Of a stretch of 36,628 nt of DNA, positions 1-9,003 are shown piece after piece. The DNA is from CAYSLU01 sp964431965 (GTDB lineage: Bacteria; Verrucomicrobiota; Kiritimatiellia; CAIKKV01; CAYSLU01): NCBI GenBank assembly GCA_964431965.1, contig CAYSLU010000053.1:1-36628 (forward strand), given 5' to 3'. The notes under the pieces are model-generated. The model was given only the letters and a program-made list of their open reading frames with translations. It was not told the origin of the DNA and ran no database searches. Within the stretch, counting starts at the first letter, position 1; each line of letters begins with the position of its first letter. The translations under genes were made by a program, and so were the position numbers.

Positions 1-789
1 CCCCGGGCCGCCGGGCACGCGACACCGCGCGCGCTCGTCCGCCAGGAACGCCGGCAGAAACGCGATCCAGACATCGCAGTCGTGGACCTCGCCGAGCAGC
101 CGCTGCGCGCGCCGGACCGCCCCGGCGAAGGGGCGCAGCGCGCCGCCGTAGGCGGGCGCCAGCAGCTCCAGCGCGTAGCGCAGATGCTTCGCCGCGATGC
201 GCATGCGGTGCAGCCCCTCCACATCGTCCATCCGGGCGGCCGACGACTCAAGCCCCAGCAGGTCGTCCAGCCGGCGTCCGATCTCCTTCGCCGCGCGGCG
301 CCGCGTCTCCCGAACCCCGCGCGGGCCGGCGGCGCCGGCCGACAGCGGCCGCACCACCCGCTCGACCGCCCCCAGCACGTCCTCCCGCTCCAGGCGCTCC
401 AACATGGCCGCCACGCGCTCCTGGGCCCGAGCCCGGTCCTCCCGGGCCCGCGTCAGCAGACGGCGCAGCCCCGGCTCCACCCGCCGGTCCCGCTCGGCCG
501 CCAGCGCTCCGGACACAAACGCGATCCGCACGTCCAAGTCCCGCGCCGCGCCCAGCGCCCGCGTGATCCGCCGCGTCTGCTTCCGCAGCGCACGGCCCCG
601 CGCGCCCAGCTCCGGCTCGATCAGCCCGAGCGCACCGCGCAGGCGGCGCGAAGCCACCCGCATGCGATGCAGGCACTCGACATCCCGCCCGTCGCGCACG
701 CCGGCCAGTTCGCGCCGGATCGCGGCGACCTGCTTCGCCGCCGCCCGCGCGCACCGCGCGGCATATCGCTCCGTCTCCCGGCCGCTCAT
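1..789 (-). CDS. CHAD domain protein, C-terminus beyond the window
   Basis: An open frame runs from ATG at 789 to the left edge without a stop (263 codons seen). It begins MSGRETERYAARCARAAAKQ. Two halves repeat a helical pattern with the motif LHRMR: HRMRVASRRLRGALGLIEPE near residue 42 and LHRMRIAAKHLRYALELLAP near residue 205, each followed by a KxxR-rich helix. This is the layout of CHAD domains, all-helical, strongly basic proteins that bind inorganic polyphosphate and often localise to polyphosphate granules (family knowledge). There is no CYTH (triphosphate tunnel) domain before it, so this is a stand-alone CHAD unless something follows outside the window. It starts 25 bp after the phosphofructokinase stop and lies at the distal end of the pst block, which supports a role in phosphate storage (inference). 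Confidence 0.85.
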   Translation of the reverse strand, partial: MSGRETERYAARCARAAAKQVAAIRRELAGVRDGRDVECLHRMRVASRRLRGALGLIEPELGARGRALRKQTRRITRALGAARDLDVRIAFVSGALAAERDRRVEPGLRRLLTRAREDRARAQERVAAMLERLEREDVLGAVERVVRPLSAGAAGPRGVRETRRRAAKEIGRRLDDLLGLESSAARMDDVEGLHRMRIAAKHLRYALELLAPAYGGALRPFAGAVRRAQRLLGEVHDCDVWIAFLPAFLADERARCRVPGGPG

Positions 790-814
790 CCCGCTCTCCG
801 ATCCCGGACGTCCG

Positions 815-2026
815 TCAGCGTCCGTCCGCCCGGTCGCCGAAACACGTCCCGACCAACCGGGCGCTCTCGATCATCGGATGATCGAGCGGCACGGTCTTGC
901 GCACGCCCGCCACCCGGTCGAGCGGCACCGGCTCGCACCGTTCGCCCCGGTAGGCCACCATCACGTTGTACACCCCGTCGGCCAGCAGCTCGGCCGCCTT
1001 CGTGCCCATCATCGTGCAGAGCATCCGGTCGAACGCCGTCGGCACGCCCCCGCGCTGGATGTGGCCGAGCGACGTCACCCGCGCCTCCGTCCCGGTGCGC
1101 TCCTGCAGCTCGCGGGCGATGCGGCTGGCCATCGGCTCCTGGACGACGTGGTACGTCAGGACCTCGCCGCGCGTCCGGCGGACCGCCACGGGCTGCCGCT
1201 CGCGCGTCTCGTCGAAGGCGCCGTTGTCCTCAAGCCGCTGCCCGCGCGCCGGCTTCCGGCCCTTCTTCGCCTGCCCCTCGGCCTTGCGATCGGCCTCGAT
1301 CTCCTGCGCCGTGCGCGCCCCCTCGGACGCGGCGATGATCGAGAACCGCTTGCCGGCGCGCCGGCGCGCCAGCAGGTACGCCGCCACGGAGTCCAAGTCG
1401 TACGCGATCTCCGGAATCAGGATCACGTCCGCGCCGCCCGCGATGCCCGAGCCCAGCGCCAGCCAGCCGGCTCGGTGGCCCATGACCTCGCACACGATGA
1501 TGCGGTGATGGCTCGTGGCGGTCGTGTGCAGCCGGTCGATCGCCTCGGTGGCGATGCTCATCGCCGTGTCGAAGCCGAACGAGAAGTCCGTCTCCGCCAC
1601 GTCGTTGTCGATCGTCTTGGGCAGCGTCAGCACGTTCAGCCCCGCCTTGGACAGCCGGAAGGCGTTCTTCTGCGTGCCGCCGCCGCCGAGGCAGACGAGG
1701 CAGTCGATCTGCAGCCGCCGCGCGTTCTCCACCGCCGTGGCCGTCATGTCCATGCACGCGGAGCCCATCGGCATCTTGTGCGGCTTGTCCCGGCTCGTTC
1801 CGAGAATCGTGCCGCCGCGCGTCAGGATCCCGCTCACCGCCGCGTCATCGAGCTCCATGGTCCGGTTCTCGACCAGCCCGCGGAACCCGTCGATCACCCC
1901 CAGCACCCGCATGCCGTACCGCCCGATGGCGGCCTTGGTGATGGCGCGGATCGCCGCGTTGAGCCCGGGGCAGTCGCCGCCGGATGTCAGAATGCCGATG
2001 CACTGCGCTTTTGTTCGCCTGCCCAT
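815..2026 (-). CDS. pfkA: 6-phosphofructokinase, ATP/PPi mixed-signature type
   Basis: 403 residues. The frame stays open upstream, but ATG at 2026 follows GGGAGGA at a good distance and begins MGRRTKAQCIGILTSGGDCP as family members do. Motifs: GGDCPGLN (16-23, nucleotide loop), GGGGT (114-118), PKTIDND (136-142, with the catalytic base Asp), MGHRAGW (182-188), SEGA (234-237), GHIQRGG (321-327, fructose-6-phosphate binding) and C-terminal GTCFGD. It phosphorylates fructose-6-phosphate in glycolysis. In E. coli the ATP enzyme reads GGDGS and PGTIDND. Here the Asp of the first motif is Gly, and Lys replaces Gly in the second, a change shared with PPi-dependent and group III enzymes, so the phosphoryl donor cannot be assigned. 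A charged insertion spans about 240-290. The gene lies 89 bp after pstB and 25 bp before the CHAD gene, possibly in the same transcript. Confidence 0.9.
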   Translation of the reverse strand: MGRRTKAQCIGILTSGGDCPGLNAAIRAITKAAIGRYGMRVLGVIDGFRGLVENRTMELDDAAVSGILTRGGTILGTSRDKPHKMPMGSACMDMTATAVENARRLQIDCLVCLGGGGTQKNAFRLSKAGLNVLTLPKTIDNDVAETDFSFGFDTAMSIATEAIDRLHTTATSHHRIIVCEVMGHRAGWLALGSGIAGGADVILIPEIAYDLDSVAAYLLARRRAGKRFSIIAASEGARTAQEIEADRKAEGQAKKGRKPARGQRLEDNGAFDETRERQPVAVRRTRGEVLTYHVVQEPMASRIARELQERTGTEARVTSLGHIQRGGVPTAFDRMLCTMMGTKAAELLADGVYNVMVAYRGERCEPVPLDRVAGVRKTVPLDHPMIESARLVGTCFGDRADGR

Positions 2027-2115
2027 ATCGAGTCCTCCCGCCCCCGTCCGCCGGGGTCGCGGGATGATCCTAGCCCCGCCTCCCGCCCGACTCCACATCA
2101 TTCGCCACCCCGGCC

Positions 2116-3012
<897 letters not shown>

Positions 3013-3016
3013 GGTC

Positions 3017-4363
3017 TTATCCTTTCAGCTTCTTCGAAATGCGGGCCCGCAGCGCGATGGCCGCGGCGTTGAGGAGCAGCACGATGACGATCAGCGTGAG
3101 CACCATCCCGTACTGCACGTGCCGGATCTCGTCCACGGCCGCGTGCTCCGTGGCTAGGTTGTAGATGTTCCACGGCAGGGCGGGCGTGGGCTGCGACAGA
3201 GTCTGCCAGAGGTCGATCGGCTTGCCCACGCTCACCGCCGCCGTGAAGATGATCGGGGCCGTCTCCCCGGCCGCGCGGCCCATACTGATCACGACGCCGG
3301 TCAGAATGCCCGGCAGGGCGGCCGGCAGGATCACGGTCACGATCGACCGCCACGGCCCGGCGCCCAGGCTCAGCGCGGCCTCCTTGTAGGTCAACGGCAC
3401 GGCCCGGATCGCCTCCTCCGAGGCCCGGATCACGGTCGGCAGGATGAGCAGCGAGAGGGTGAGCGATCCGGCCAGCACGCTCTTGGATTCGGATACGCCG
3501 ATCGTGTTGATGAAGAAGGCGAGCCCGAACAGCCCGAACACGATGCTCGGCACGCCGGCCAGCGTGCTGATGAACGTCCGCAGCAGCCGCACCAGCCGTC
3601 CCTCGCGGGCGTATTCCGTCAGGTAGATGGCCGCAATCACGCCCACCGGCACCGCGAAGAGCATCGCCCCGATCGTCAGGTAGATCGTGCCCAGGATCTC
3701 GGGCCAGATCCCGCCCACGAAGTGCGAGTCGAACGACTCGTCGAACAGAAACCGCCAGTACACGGTCCAGCGCGGCCTCAGCATCTCGCCCGCGTGGGCC
3801 TCGAGATACGGGAACAGCGGCTCGACGGGCGTGCCCCGAAACTGGTTCGCACGCGGCACGAGCACCTTGCGGCCCATCTTCGAGGGGTCGGAGTAGTCCC
3901 ACTCCTCGGTGAACAGCACGGCCTGAAGCTTCACCATGGCCCGGTCCCAGCGCGGCTGGCCGTAGCGGTTGCGGATCAGCATCTGCTGGGGAGCCCCCGG
4001 CTCCGGACCCAGCAGCTCGGACAGCGCCTTCCGCAGATCCTTGAGGGCCTTGGCGCTCCGCCTCCGCTCGGCGCCGCCCATCCCCTCGAGCGCCCGCTCG
4101 AAGTCGGCGATCATCCGGTAGACCGGTTCCCGGGCCTGCCCGGCGGCCGCCTGCTCCCGCTCGACCACCCGGCGATCCCCGCGGTGCAGCACCTCAAGCG
4201 CCTCGCGCCGATGCTCGACCGTCGCCCGAAACACAAACGCGCCCGAACCGCGGACCGCGATCGGCGCCAGGATGACGACGAGCGCCAGCGCCATGAGCAC
4301 GATGGAGAACACCCCCAGGCCCGAGAAGGCCTTGTCCACCGCCTGGCGTGTGCTCAGCTGCAT
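3017..4363 (-). CDS. pstA: Phosphate ABC transporter permease PstA with large extracytoplasmic insert
   Basis: 448 residues; PstA is commonly near 280-300. TM1 is at about 18-36. The usual permease core begins only at about 218 (GGIWPEILGTIYLTIGAMLF) and contains the EAA loop EAALSLGAGPWRSIV (328-342) and the GETAPIIFTA motif (366-375). Between them lies a soluble insert of about 165 residues (44-208) with charged helical stretches, then a segment rich in Trp, Tyr and Phe. By the inside-in topology of TM1 it should face the periplasm. It partners PstC and PstB. The Shine-Dalgarno GGGAGG overlaps the pstC stop, so translation is probably coupled. Confidence 0.94.
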   Translation of the reverse strand: MQLSTRQAVDKAFSGLGVFSIVLMALALVVILAPIAVRGSGAFVFRATVEHRREALEVLHRGDRRVVEREQAAAGQAREPVYRMIADFERALEGMGGAERRRSAKALKDLRKALSELLGPEPGAPQQMLIRNRYGQPRWDRAMVKLQAVLFTEEWDYSDPSKMGRKVLVPRANQFRGTPVEPLFPYLEAHAGEMLRPRWTVYWRFLFDESFDSHFVGGIWPEILGTIYLTIGAMLFAVPVGVIAAIYLTEYAREGRLVRLLRTFISTLAGVPSIVFGLFGLAFFINTIGVSESKSVLAGSLTLSLLILPTVIRASEEAIRAVPLTYKEAALSLGAGPWRSIVTVILPAALPGILTGVVISMGRAAGETAPIIFTAAVSVGKPIDLWQTLSQPTPALPWNIYNLATEHAAVDEIRHVQYGMVLTLIVIVLLLNAAAIALRARISKKLKG

Positions 4364-4367
4364 CGCG

Positions 4368-5507
4368 CTACCTCCCGAGCCGCCGCTTCGACCGCTTGAG
4401 GATCAGCTCGCTCGCCCAGTTGGCCGCCAGCGAGAACACCAGAAGGAACAGCGCCATCGCAAAGAGCACGTGGAACCGCTCCGAGCCCGTCACCTGATCC
4501 GCCTCGCCCATGTCGCCGGCAATGGTCGCCGTCAGCGTCCGCACGGGCTCCAGCAGGTTGAACCACGGCTTCGGGATCTGCGCCGCGTTCCCGGACGCCA
4601 TCCACACCACCATGGTCTCCCCGACCGCCCGCATAATCCCGAGGATGGCGGCCGCCATGATGCCGCTTCCGGCCGCCGGAATGATGGTCCTCACGATCGT
4701 TTCCGCGCGCGTGGCGCCCAGCGCATAGCTCCCCTCCCGCAGATCCCGGCCGACCGCCTGGAGCGCGTCTTCCGATACGCTGACCACCGTCGGGAGCGCC
4801 ATGATGCCGAGGATGACCGACACGTTGAGCGCGTTCGTGCCGGTGGTGATGGATATGCCCGAGACCCGCCGGGCCAGCAGCGCGAGGCCCGCCAGAGCGA
4901 TCGGCGCGAGCACCAGCGTCAGCGCCGCCCGGGCCAGGCGGCGCCGGCCTTCAGGCGTCCGGCTCGTCAGCACGTCGCCCAGGACAAACACGAGCAGGCC
5001 GGCCACGGGAACGCCGACCAGCCACACGGCGACCGACAGCATGCGGCCGCCGCTCGCCTGCATGGCCGGCGCCAGCACCACCAGCGCGAAGAACCCGTAG
5101 GCCACCGAGGGAATGGCGGCCAGGATCTCGATCATCGGTTTGACGACCTGCCGCGCGCTGAACGGCAGGATGTCACTCAGGCACACGGCCGCCGCCACGC
5201 CGAGCGGGATAGCCACCACGGCAGCCCCCAGCGTGACGAGCCCGCTGCCGACGATGATGGCCAGCGCGCCGAACTCGGCCGGATGGCCCGACGGATACCA
5301 CCGCGTGCTCGTAAAGAACTCGGAGAAGCCGCGGAGCTGGAAGAACGGCAGCGCATCCCGGGCGATGAAGAAGAAGATAAACAGAACCGCGATCATCGAG
5401 AGCGACGTGACGAGCAGCAGGCCGGCCGTCCCCACCAGCGCGATGGCCCGCTGGATGCGGCTGGAGCTCCGGCTCATGACCAGCGTCTCGCCTCTTCCTC
5501 GCGCCAT
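4368..5507 (-). CDS. pstC: Phosphate ABC transporter permease PstC
   Basis: 379 residues from ATG 5507, chosen because AGGA lies 6 bp upstream. The frame stays open to 5573, and an internal ATG at 5477 is possible but has poorer spacing. TM1 is at about 25-50 (ending in VLFIFFFIARDALPFF). The binding-protein-dependent permease core follows, with the EAA loop at about 259-287 (EGSYALGATRAETIVRTIIP) and GIMRAVGETMVVWMASGN (290-307), which is typical of PstC. It forms the transmembrane channel with PstA. It is 91 bp from pstS and 4 bp from pstA, in one operon. A moderately long loop at about 180-215 includes a run of Arg. Confidence 0.94.
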   Translation of the reverse strand: MARGRGETLVMSRSSSRIQRAIALVGTAGLLLVTSLSMIAVLFIFFFIARDALPFFQLRGFSEFFTSTRWYPSGHPAEFGALAIIVGSGLVTLGAAVVAIPLGVAAAVCLSDILPFSARQVVKPMIEILAAIPSVAYGFFALVVLAPAMQASGGRMLSVAVWLVGVPVAGLLVFVLGDVLTSRTPEGRRRLARAALTLVLAPIALAGLALLARRVSGISITTGTNALNVSVILGIMALPTVVSVSEDALQAVGRDLREGSYALGATRAETIVRTIIPAAGSGIMAAAILGIMRAVGETMVVWMASGNAAQIPKPWFNLLEPVRTLTATIAGDMGEADQVTGSERFHVLFAMALFLLVFSLAANWASELILKRSKRRLGR

Positions 5508-5598
5508 CGTCCGTCCTGCCTTTCGCCGGACGGGCGGCCTTTCCCGGGCCGCCCGCCACACGACTCGCTTCACCCGGCCGCCCGCCGAACTGGGAGCC

Positions 5599-6420
5599 TT
5601 ACTGGACCGGCACGAAACCGATGTCCTGGATGATCTTCCGACCGTCCGGGGTCTGGGAGAGCATCACGTAGTGGGGCAAGGGCGGCCCCGCCTTGGGCCG
5701 GCCGTTGGTATACATGTACAGCGGCCGGGCGATCGTGTACTTACCCGAGCGGACCGTGTCTTCATCCGCCACCACGCCGTTCACCGGCAGGCTCTTCACG
5801 CCCTCCAGGAACGCCAGCCCGACATACCCGATCGATGCCGGGGTGCTCATCACGCGCTGGCGGATCGCGCCGTTGCTGCCCACGTACTCGGCCTTCTCGA
5901 ACATCTTCTCCTTGTTCATCACCAGCGACTCGAACGCCTCGTACGTGCCGCTGTTCGTGTCGCGGCTGATCACGACGATCTCCTGGTTCGGACCGCCCAG
6001 CTGGCTCCAGTTCCGGATCTTGCCGATGTAGATCTGGCGCACCTGATCCACGGTCAACCCCTGCACGGGATTCGACGGGTGAACCACGATCGAGAGCCCG
6101 TCCATCGCCACCACGTTTTCGATCGCCAGGACCCCGCTCTCGCCGGCCGACTTGATCTCGGCCGCCTTCATGGGCCGGGACATCGTGGCCACGTCGCAGG
6201 CGGCGTTGATCAGGGCTTTCGCCCCATTCCCGCTGCCGGACTCGCCGACCGTGATGCTCACCTCAGGGTGCTTGCTCATGTAGTATTCGGCGAACGCCTT
6301 CGCGATCGGCCCGACGGTCGTCGAGCCGTCCACGACGATCTTGTTCGCGTCTCCGGCCCACGCCGCCCCCACGCCCGTCCCCGCCACAACCACCGCCGCC
6401 ATCCATTTCTGCCACTTCAT
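5599..6420 (-). CDS. pstS: Periplasmic phosphate-binding protein PstS
   Basis: 273 residues, with signal peptide MKWQKWMAAVVVAGTGVGAA followed by a probable WA|GD cleavage. Phosphate-contact loops are recognisable: DGSTT (31-35), SGSGNG (61-66) and SRDTNSGT (152-159). The shape is that of a type II periplasmic binding protein; it delivers phosphate to PstC/PstA. The ATG at 6420 is preceded by AAGGAG seven bases upstream. A Pho-box promoter lies about 95-150 bp upstream. As the first gene of pstSCAB it should be the most highly expressed when phosphate is scarce (family knowledge). Confidence 0.96.
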   Translation of the reverse strand: MKWQKWMAAVVVAGTGVGAAWAGDANKIVVDGSTTVGPIAKAFAEYYMSKHPEVSITVGESGSGNGAKALINAACDVATMSRPMKAAEIKSAGESGVLAIENVVAMDGLSIVVHPSNPVQGLTVDQVRQIYIGKIRNWSQLGGPNQEIVVISRDTNSGTYEAFESLVMNKEKMFEKAEYVGSNGAIRQRVMSTPASIGYVGLAFLEGVKSLPVNGVVADEDTVRSGKYTIARPLYMYTNGRPKAGPPLPHYVMLSQTPDGRKIIQDIGFVPVQ

Positions 6421-6514
6421 CGTCGTACTCCTTGCTTGGCCGCTCTTCCCCGGCGCCGCCCGCGGCCGTTCGCGGCGCCCAGTTTGCCTTCCGTCTTCTT
6501 CTTGTTTCAGTCCA

Positions 6515-6568
6515 ACCGTACCCGACGCCCGTTATCCCCCGATTAGCCGATTGTTAGTGTTCTGTTAG
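6515..6568 (-). promoter_or_regulatory. Pho box and -10 of the pstSCAB promoter
   Basis: On the minus strand, CTAACA (6568-6563), CTAACA (6557-6552) and CTAATC (6546-6541) are spaced exactly 11 bp start to start. After 20 bp comes TACGGT (6520-6515) as a -10 candidate. PhoB and PhoP bind direct repeats with an 11-bp period, and the hexamers resemble the E. coli CTGTCA and Bacillus TTAACA forms. The same layout recurs upstream of the porin gene. Transcription would start near 6507, about 87 nt before pstS. Confidence 0.75.
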
Positions 6569-6592
6569 CGAGGCCCGCCCCGTCCCCCGCGT

Positions 6593-7258
6593 TCACCGGC
6601 TGACCTCCGGCTGGTGCCGGACGATCCGTCCCTCGACCATGTAGATGACGTCCTCCGCGATGTTCGTCGCGTGGTCGCCGACGCGCTCCAGGTGCCGGGC
6701 GATGGCCAGGACCTGGGCCAGCGCGTCGACGTTGGCGGCCGGCTCCCGGAGGCCGGCCTTCACGCGGCCCGATATCTCGTGCTTGAGTCCGTCGACCGCG
6801 TCGTCAGTCGCGCACACCTCGCGGGCCAGCCGCGCGTCCCGGTTCACGAGCGCATCGAGGCTCCGCCGCACCATGCCCTGCGCCAGCTCCGCCATCCGCC
6901 GGAAGGCGAACGCCGGCTCCAGGGCCGGGGCCCGTGCCAGCACCATCGCGCCGCCCGCAATGTTCACGGCCAGGTCGCCGATCCGCTCGAGGTCGCTGTT
7001 CAGCTTCAGCACCGCCACGATGAACCGCAAGTCGTTCGCCACGGGCTGGTACAGCGCCAGCATCTTCAGGCACTCCTCCTCGACCTCCACTTCCTCGCGG
7101 TCGATGTTCGCGTCGAACTCGATCACGTGCCGCGCCACGTCGACATCGCGCTTGTCCACGGACTCCACGGCACGGCGCAGGTTCTCCTCCACGATCGTGC
7201 TGAGAAAAAGCACGCGCTTCTTCAGGGCGCCAATCGCATGTTCAAGATGAAGGGACAT
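6593..7258 (-). CDS. phoU: Phosphate transport regulator PhoU
   Basis: 221 residues from ATG 7258 (MSLHLEHAIGALKKRV). The frame is open 23 codons further, but that part looks non-coding. There are two PhoU three-helix repeats, each with the metal-binding pattern E/DxxxD: DLERIGDLAVNIA in the first half and HLERVGDHATNIAEDVIYMV near the C-terminus. PhoU joins Pst to the PhoR kinase and represses Pho signalling when phosphate is plentiful (family knowledge); no PhoR/PhoB pair is present in this window. Unlike E. coli, phoU precedes pstS, and the pst Pho box sits between them. The gap to the preceding small gene is 17 bp, so it is probably transcribed from the porin promoter. Confidence 0.95.
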   Translation of the reverse strand: MSLHLEHAIGALKKRVLFLSTIVEENLRRAVESVDKRDVDVARHVIEFDANIDREEVEVEEECLKMLALYQPVANDLRFIVAVLKLNSDLERIGDLAVNIAGGAMVLARAPALEPAFAFRRMAELAQGMVRRSLDALVNRDARLAREVCATDDAVDGLKHEISGRVKAGLREPAANVDALAQVLAIARHLERVGDHATNIAEDVIYMVEGRIVRHQPEVSR

Positions 7259-7275
7259 GACCCACCCCCATTGCG

Positions 7276-7689
7276 CTACACCGGCACGTGCATCCGCCCG
7301 GCCTGCGCCAGGATGCGCTGCTGCCAAAGGCAGGCCCGATCCGAGATCCGCTTCTGCCGGAAGAAGTCCCGGTCCCAGCCGCCATAGCGGACCGGCCGGA
7401 GCCGCTCGACCTCGCCGGCGACGATCATGCCCTCAAGCCGGTCGATGATCCGATCCGCTGGCTGGCCCAGCCGGGCAGCCAGCTCGGAGAGGGCAACGGC
7501 ATTCCGGCCCTCGAGGATGCCCCGGATGCGTTCGGCCAAGCCCTTTCCTTCCGGCTGCCCGCCAAACCCGGGAAACAGGTCCGCCGATGCCCACCGGACC
7601 GCCCGCCGGCCGGGCCGGACGACCCGGCCTCCCCGGATGGCCCCAGTCCCTCCGAGCCGGAGCCGCGCCTGCGACAGCCAACCCATCAT
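7276..7689 (-). CDS. Small winged-helix-like protein in the Pho block
   Basis: 137 residues from ATG 7689, chosen for GGAGGG about 7 bases upstream; the track-length frame to 7743 would begin inside a region without a ribosome site. Residues 50-100 (AERIRGILEGRNAVALSELA, then RLGQPADRIIDRLEGMIVAG) have the helix-turn-helix plus wing pattern of small FeoC/DprA-C-like winged helices. The N-terminal 45 residues are Arg/Gly-rich and the tail (RDFFRQKRISDRACLWQQRI) is basic. It has a single Cys, so no Fe-S motif as in FeoC. I do not recognise the family. It lies between the porin and phoU with short gaps on the same strand, so a role in phosphate regulation is possible but is only inference from position. 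Confidence 0.6.
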   Translation of the reverse strand: MMGWLSQARLRLGGTGAIRGGRVVRPGRRAVRWASADLFPGFGGQPEGKGLAERIRGILEGRNAVALSELAARLGQPADRIIDRLEGMIVAGEVERLRPVRYGGWDRDFFRQKRISDRACLWQQRILAQAGRMHVPV

Positions 7690-7752
7690 GGCAGTCCCTC
7701 CGGGAGACGCTCGCGATGCGGCGCGGCACCCGCCGCGCCACATCGCAAGGAG

Positions 7753-8898
7753 CTAGAACTTGGCCACCAGGTCCAGCTGGAGGCGGTTGTAGTCGACCCC
7801 GTTGTCGAGCCCCTTCTCATCGAGGAAGAAGGCGCCGCCGATCTGCAGGTTCTTCATGAGCTGGTAGCGGGCGTAGAACTTGTGGCCCTTGCCGTTCGTG
7901 CCGCCGCCCCAGGAATCGGAGTCGGTGAACGCCCCGACGACCGCGTCCTTCTCAAGCTCGCGGTAGTTGTAGCCGACCTCGTAGGTCTTGGGGTTCTTTG
8001 CCTTGCCGAGCGCCAGGCCGGCCAGGTAGCCGGTGTCGTCCGAGTTGGCGTCGGTGTTGACGACGTAGTCGCCGTAGAAGGTCAGCGGCACGCCGACCCA
8101 CACCCCCAGCTCGGCGAATCCCTCGAGCTGGGTGAACTCGCTCGCGTACAGGCTGTTCGTGGTCGAGCCCGACACCTTCTTCGTCGTGCTGTTGCCGTAG
8201 CTGCCGTTCTTGTTCTGCCAGTCGAGGACGGGATAGCCCTCCATCTGGTCGTAGCCGTAGTAGCTGCCGCCCACGAGCAGGTACACCTCGGGGGTGAACT
8301 GAAGCTTCGCTCCGAGCTGGCCGGCATACAGCATCGAATCGTCATCCTCGCCGGACCGCTCGTTCACCCACAGGTAGCCGCCGTTCGCGAGCCACTCGGC
8401 GATGCCGGTCTGGGTGCGGGCGTTGACGGCGATGCCTTCCGGGGTCAGGTCGCTGTCCCAGATCAGGTCCTGCATGGTGATGAACGGGTTCCTCATCTTG
8501 CCGGCGATGACGTTCACCTGGTCAGGCACCAGGCTCCAGTCGAAGTACGCCAGGTCGAGCTTCATGTCCTTCTTGTTGAACTCGCCGGTCAGCGTCTGGT
8601 TTCCGGAAACCGGATCGGACTCGCCGGTCGAAAGCTGAATCCCCGCCTTGACGTCGTCGTTCACCTTCGCCTCGGCCCCGAGCCGGGCGCGGATGCGGTT
8701 GCGCTCCCGGACGTCGGCCCCGTCCTGGTCGATCCGCTCGTAGCGGTACCGCATGTCGCCCTTGAACGTGACGCTGTCCGCCCATGTCTTCGGCGCCGCC
8801 GCCGGTGCGGCCGGTGCCGCCGACTGTGCCGCCGACTGTGCCGCCGCCAGCGCGGCCGTGGCCGCCAACGCGATCCCCGTGATGCACTTGCTGAACAT
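7753..8898 (-). CDS. Outer-membrane porin, Pho-regulated (putative porin family)
   Basis: 381 residues from ATG 8898, which follows AGGAGGT. The signal peptide ends in an Ala-rich stretch (about 1-25), followed by a short Ala/Pro linker. From residue 40 the chain alternates as beta strands (DSVTFKGDMRYRYERI, VKAGIQLSTGE, KLDLAYFDWSL). KMRNPFITMQDLIWDSDLTP resembles the strand-turn motif of the putative porin family (Porin_5 type), which is also seen in short-chain and OprO/OprP-like porins. The chain ends in Phe (LQLDLVAKF), as outer-membrane barrels do. It lies immediately downstream of a Pho box and upstream of phoU-pst, so it is probably the outer-membrane entry for phosphate or phosphorylated compounds (inference). 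Specificity cannot be read from the sequence. Confidence 0.85.
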   Translation of the reverse strand: MFSKCITGIALAATAALAAAQSAAQSAAPAAPAAAPKTWADSVTFKGDMRYRYERIDQDGADVRERNRIRARLGAEAKVNDDVKAGIQLSTGESDPVSGNQTLTGEFNKKDMKLDLAYFDWSLVPDQVNVIAGKMRNPFITMQDLIWDSDLTPEGIAVNARTQTGIAEWLANGGYLWVNERSGEDDDSMLYAGQLGAKLQFTPEVYLLVGGSYYGYDQMEGYPVLDWQNKNGSYGNSTTKKVSGSTTNSLYASEFTQLEGFAELGVWVGVPLTFYGDYVVNTDANSDDTGYLAGLALGKAKNPKTYEVGYNYRELEKDAVVGAFTDSDSWGGGTNGKGHKFYARYQLMKNLQIGGAFFLDEKGLDNGVDYNRLQLDLVAKF

Positions 8899-9003
8899 GA
8901 CCGTCGACCTCCTGATGTGCCTTCCGTCCGCCTGTCCTGTACCGGCCGCTCGCGGATCCACCGCCGGCCGTTTCCTCCGGTTCCTGCCGTTTGGATGTGC
9001 CAT

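Noticed and set aside
2027..2115. Pho box upstream of the phosphofructokinase gene
   Set aside because: No set of hexamers with 11-bp spacing or TACGGT is present; only a weak TAGGAT -10-like sequence near 2070.
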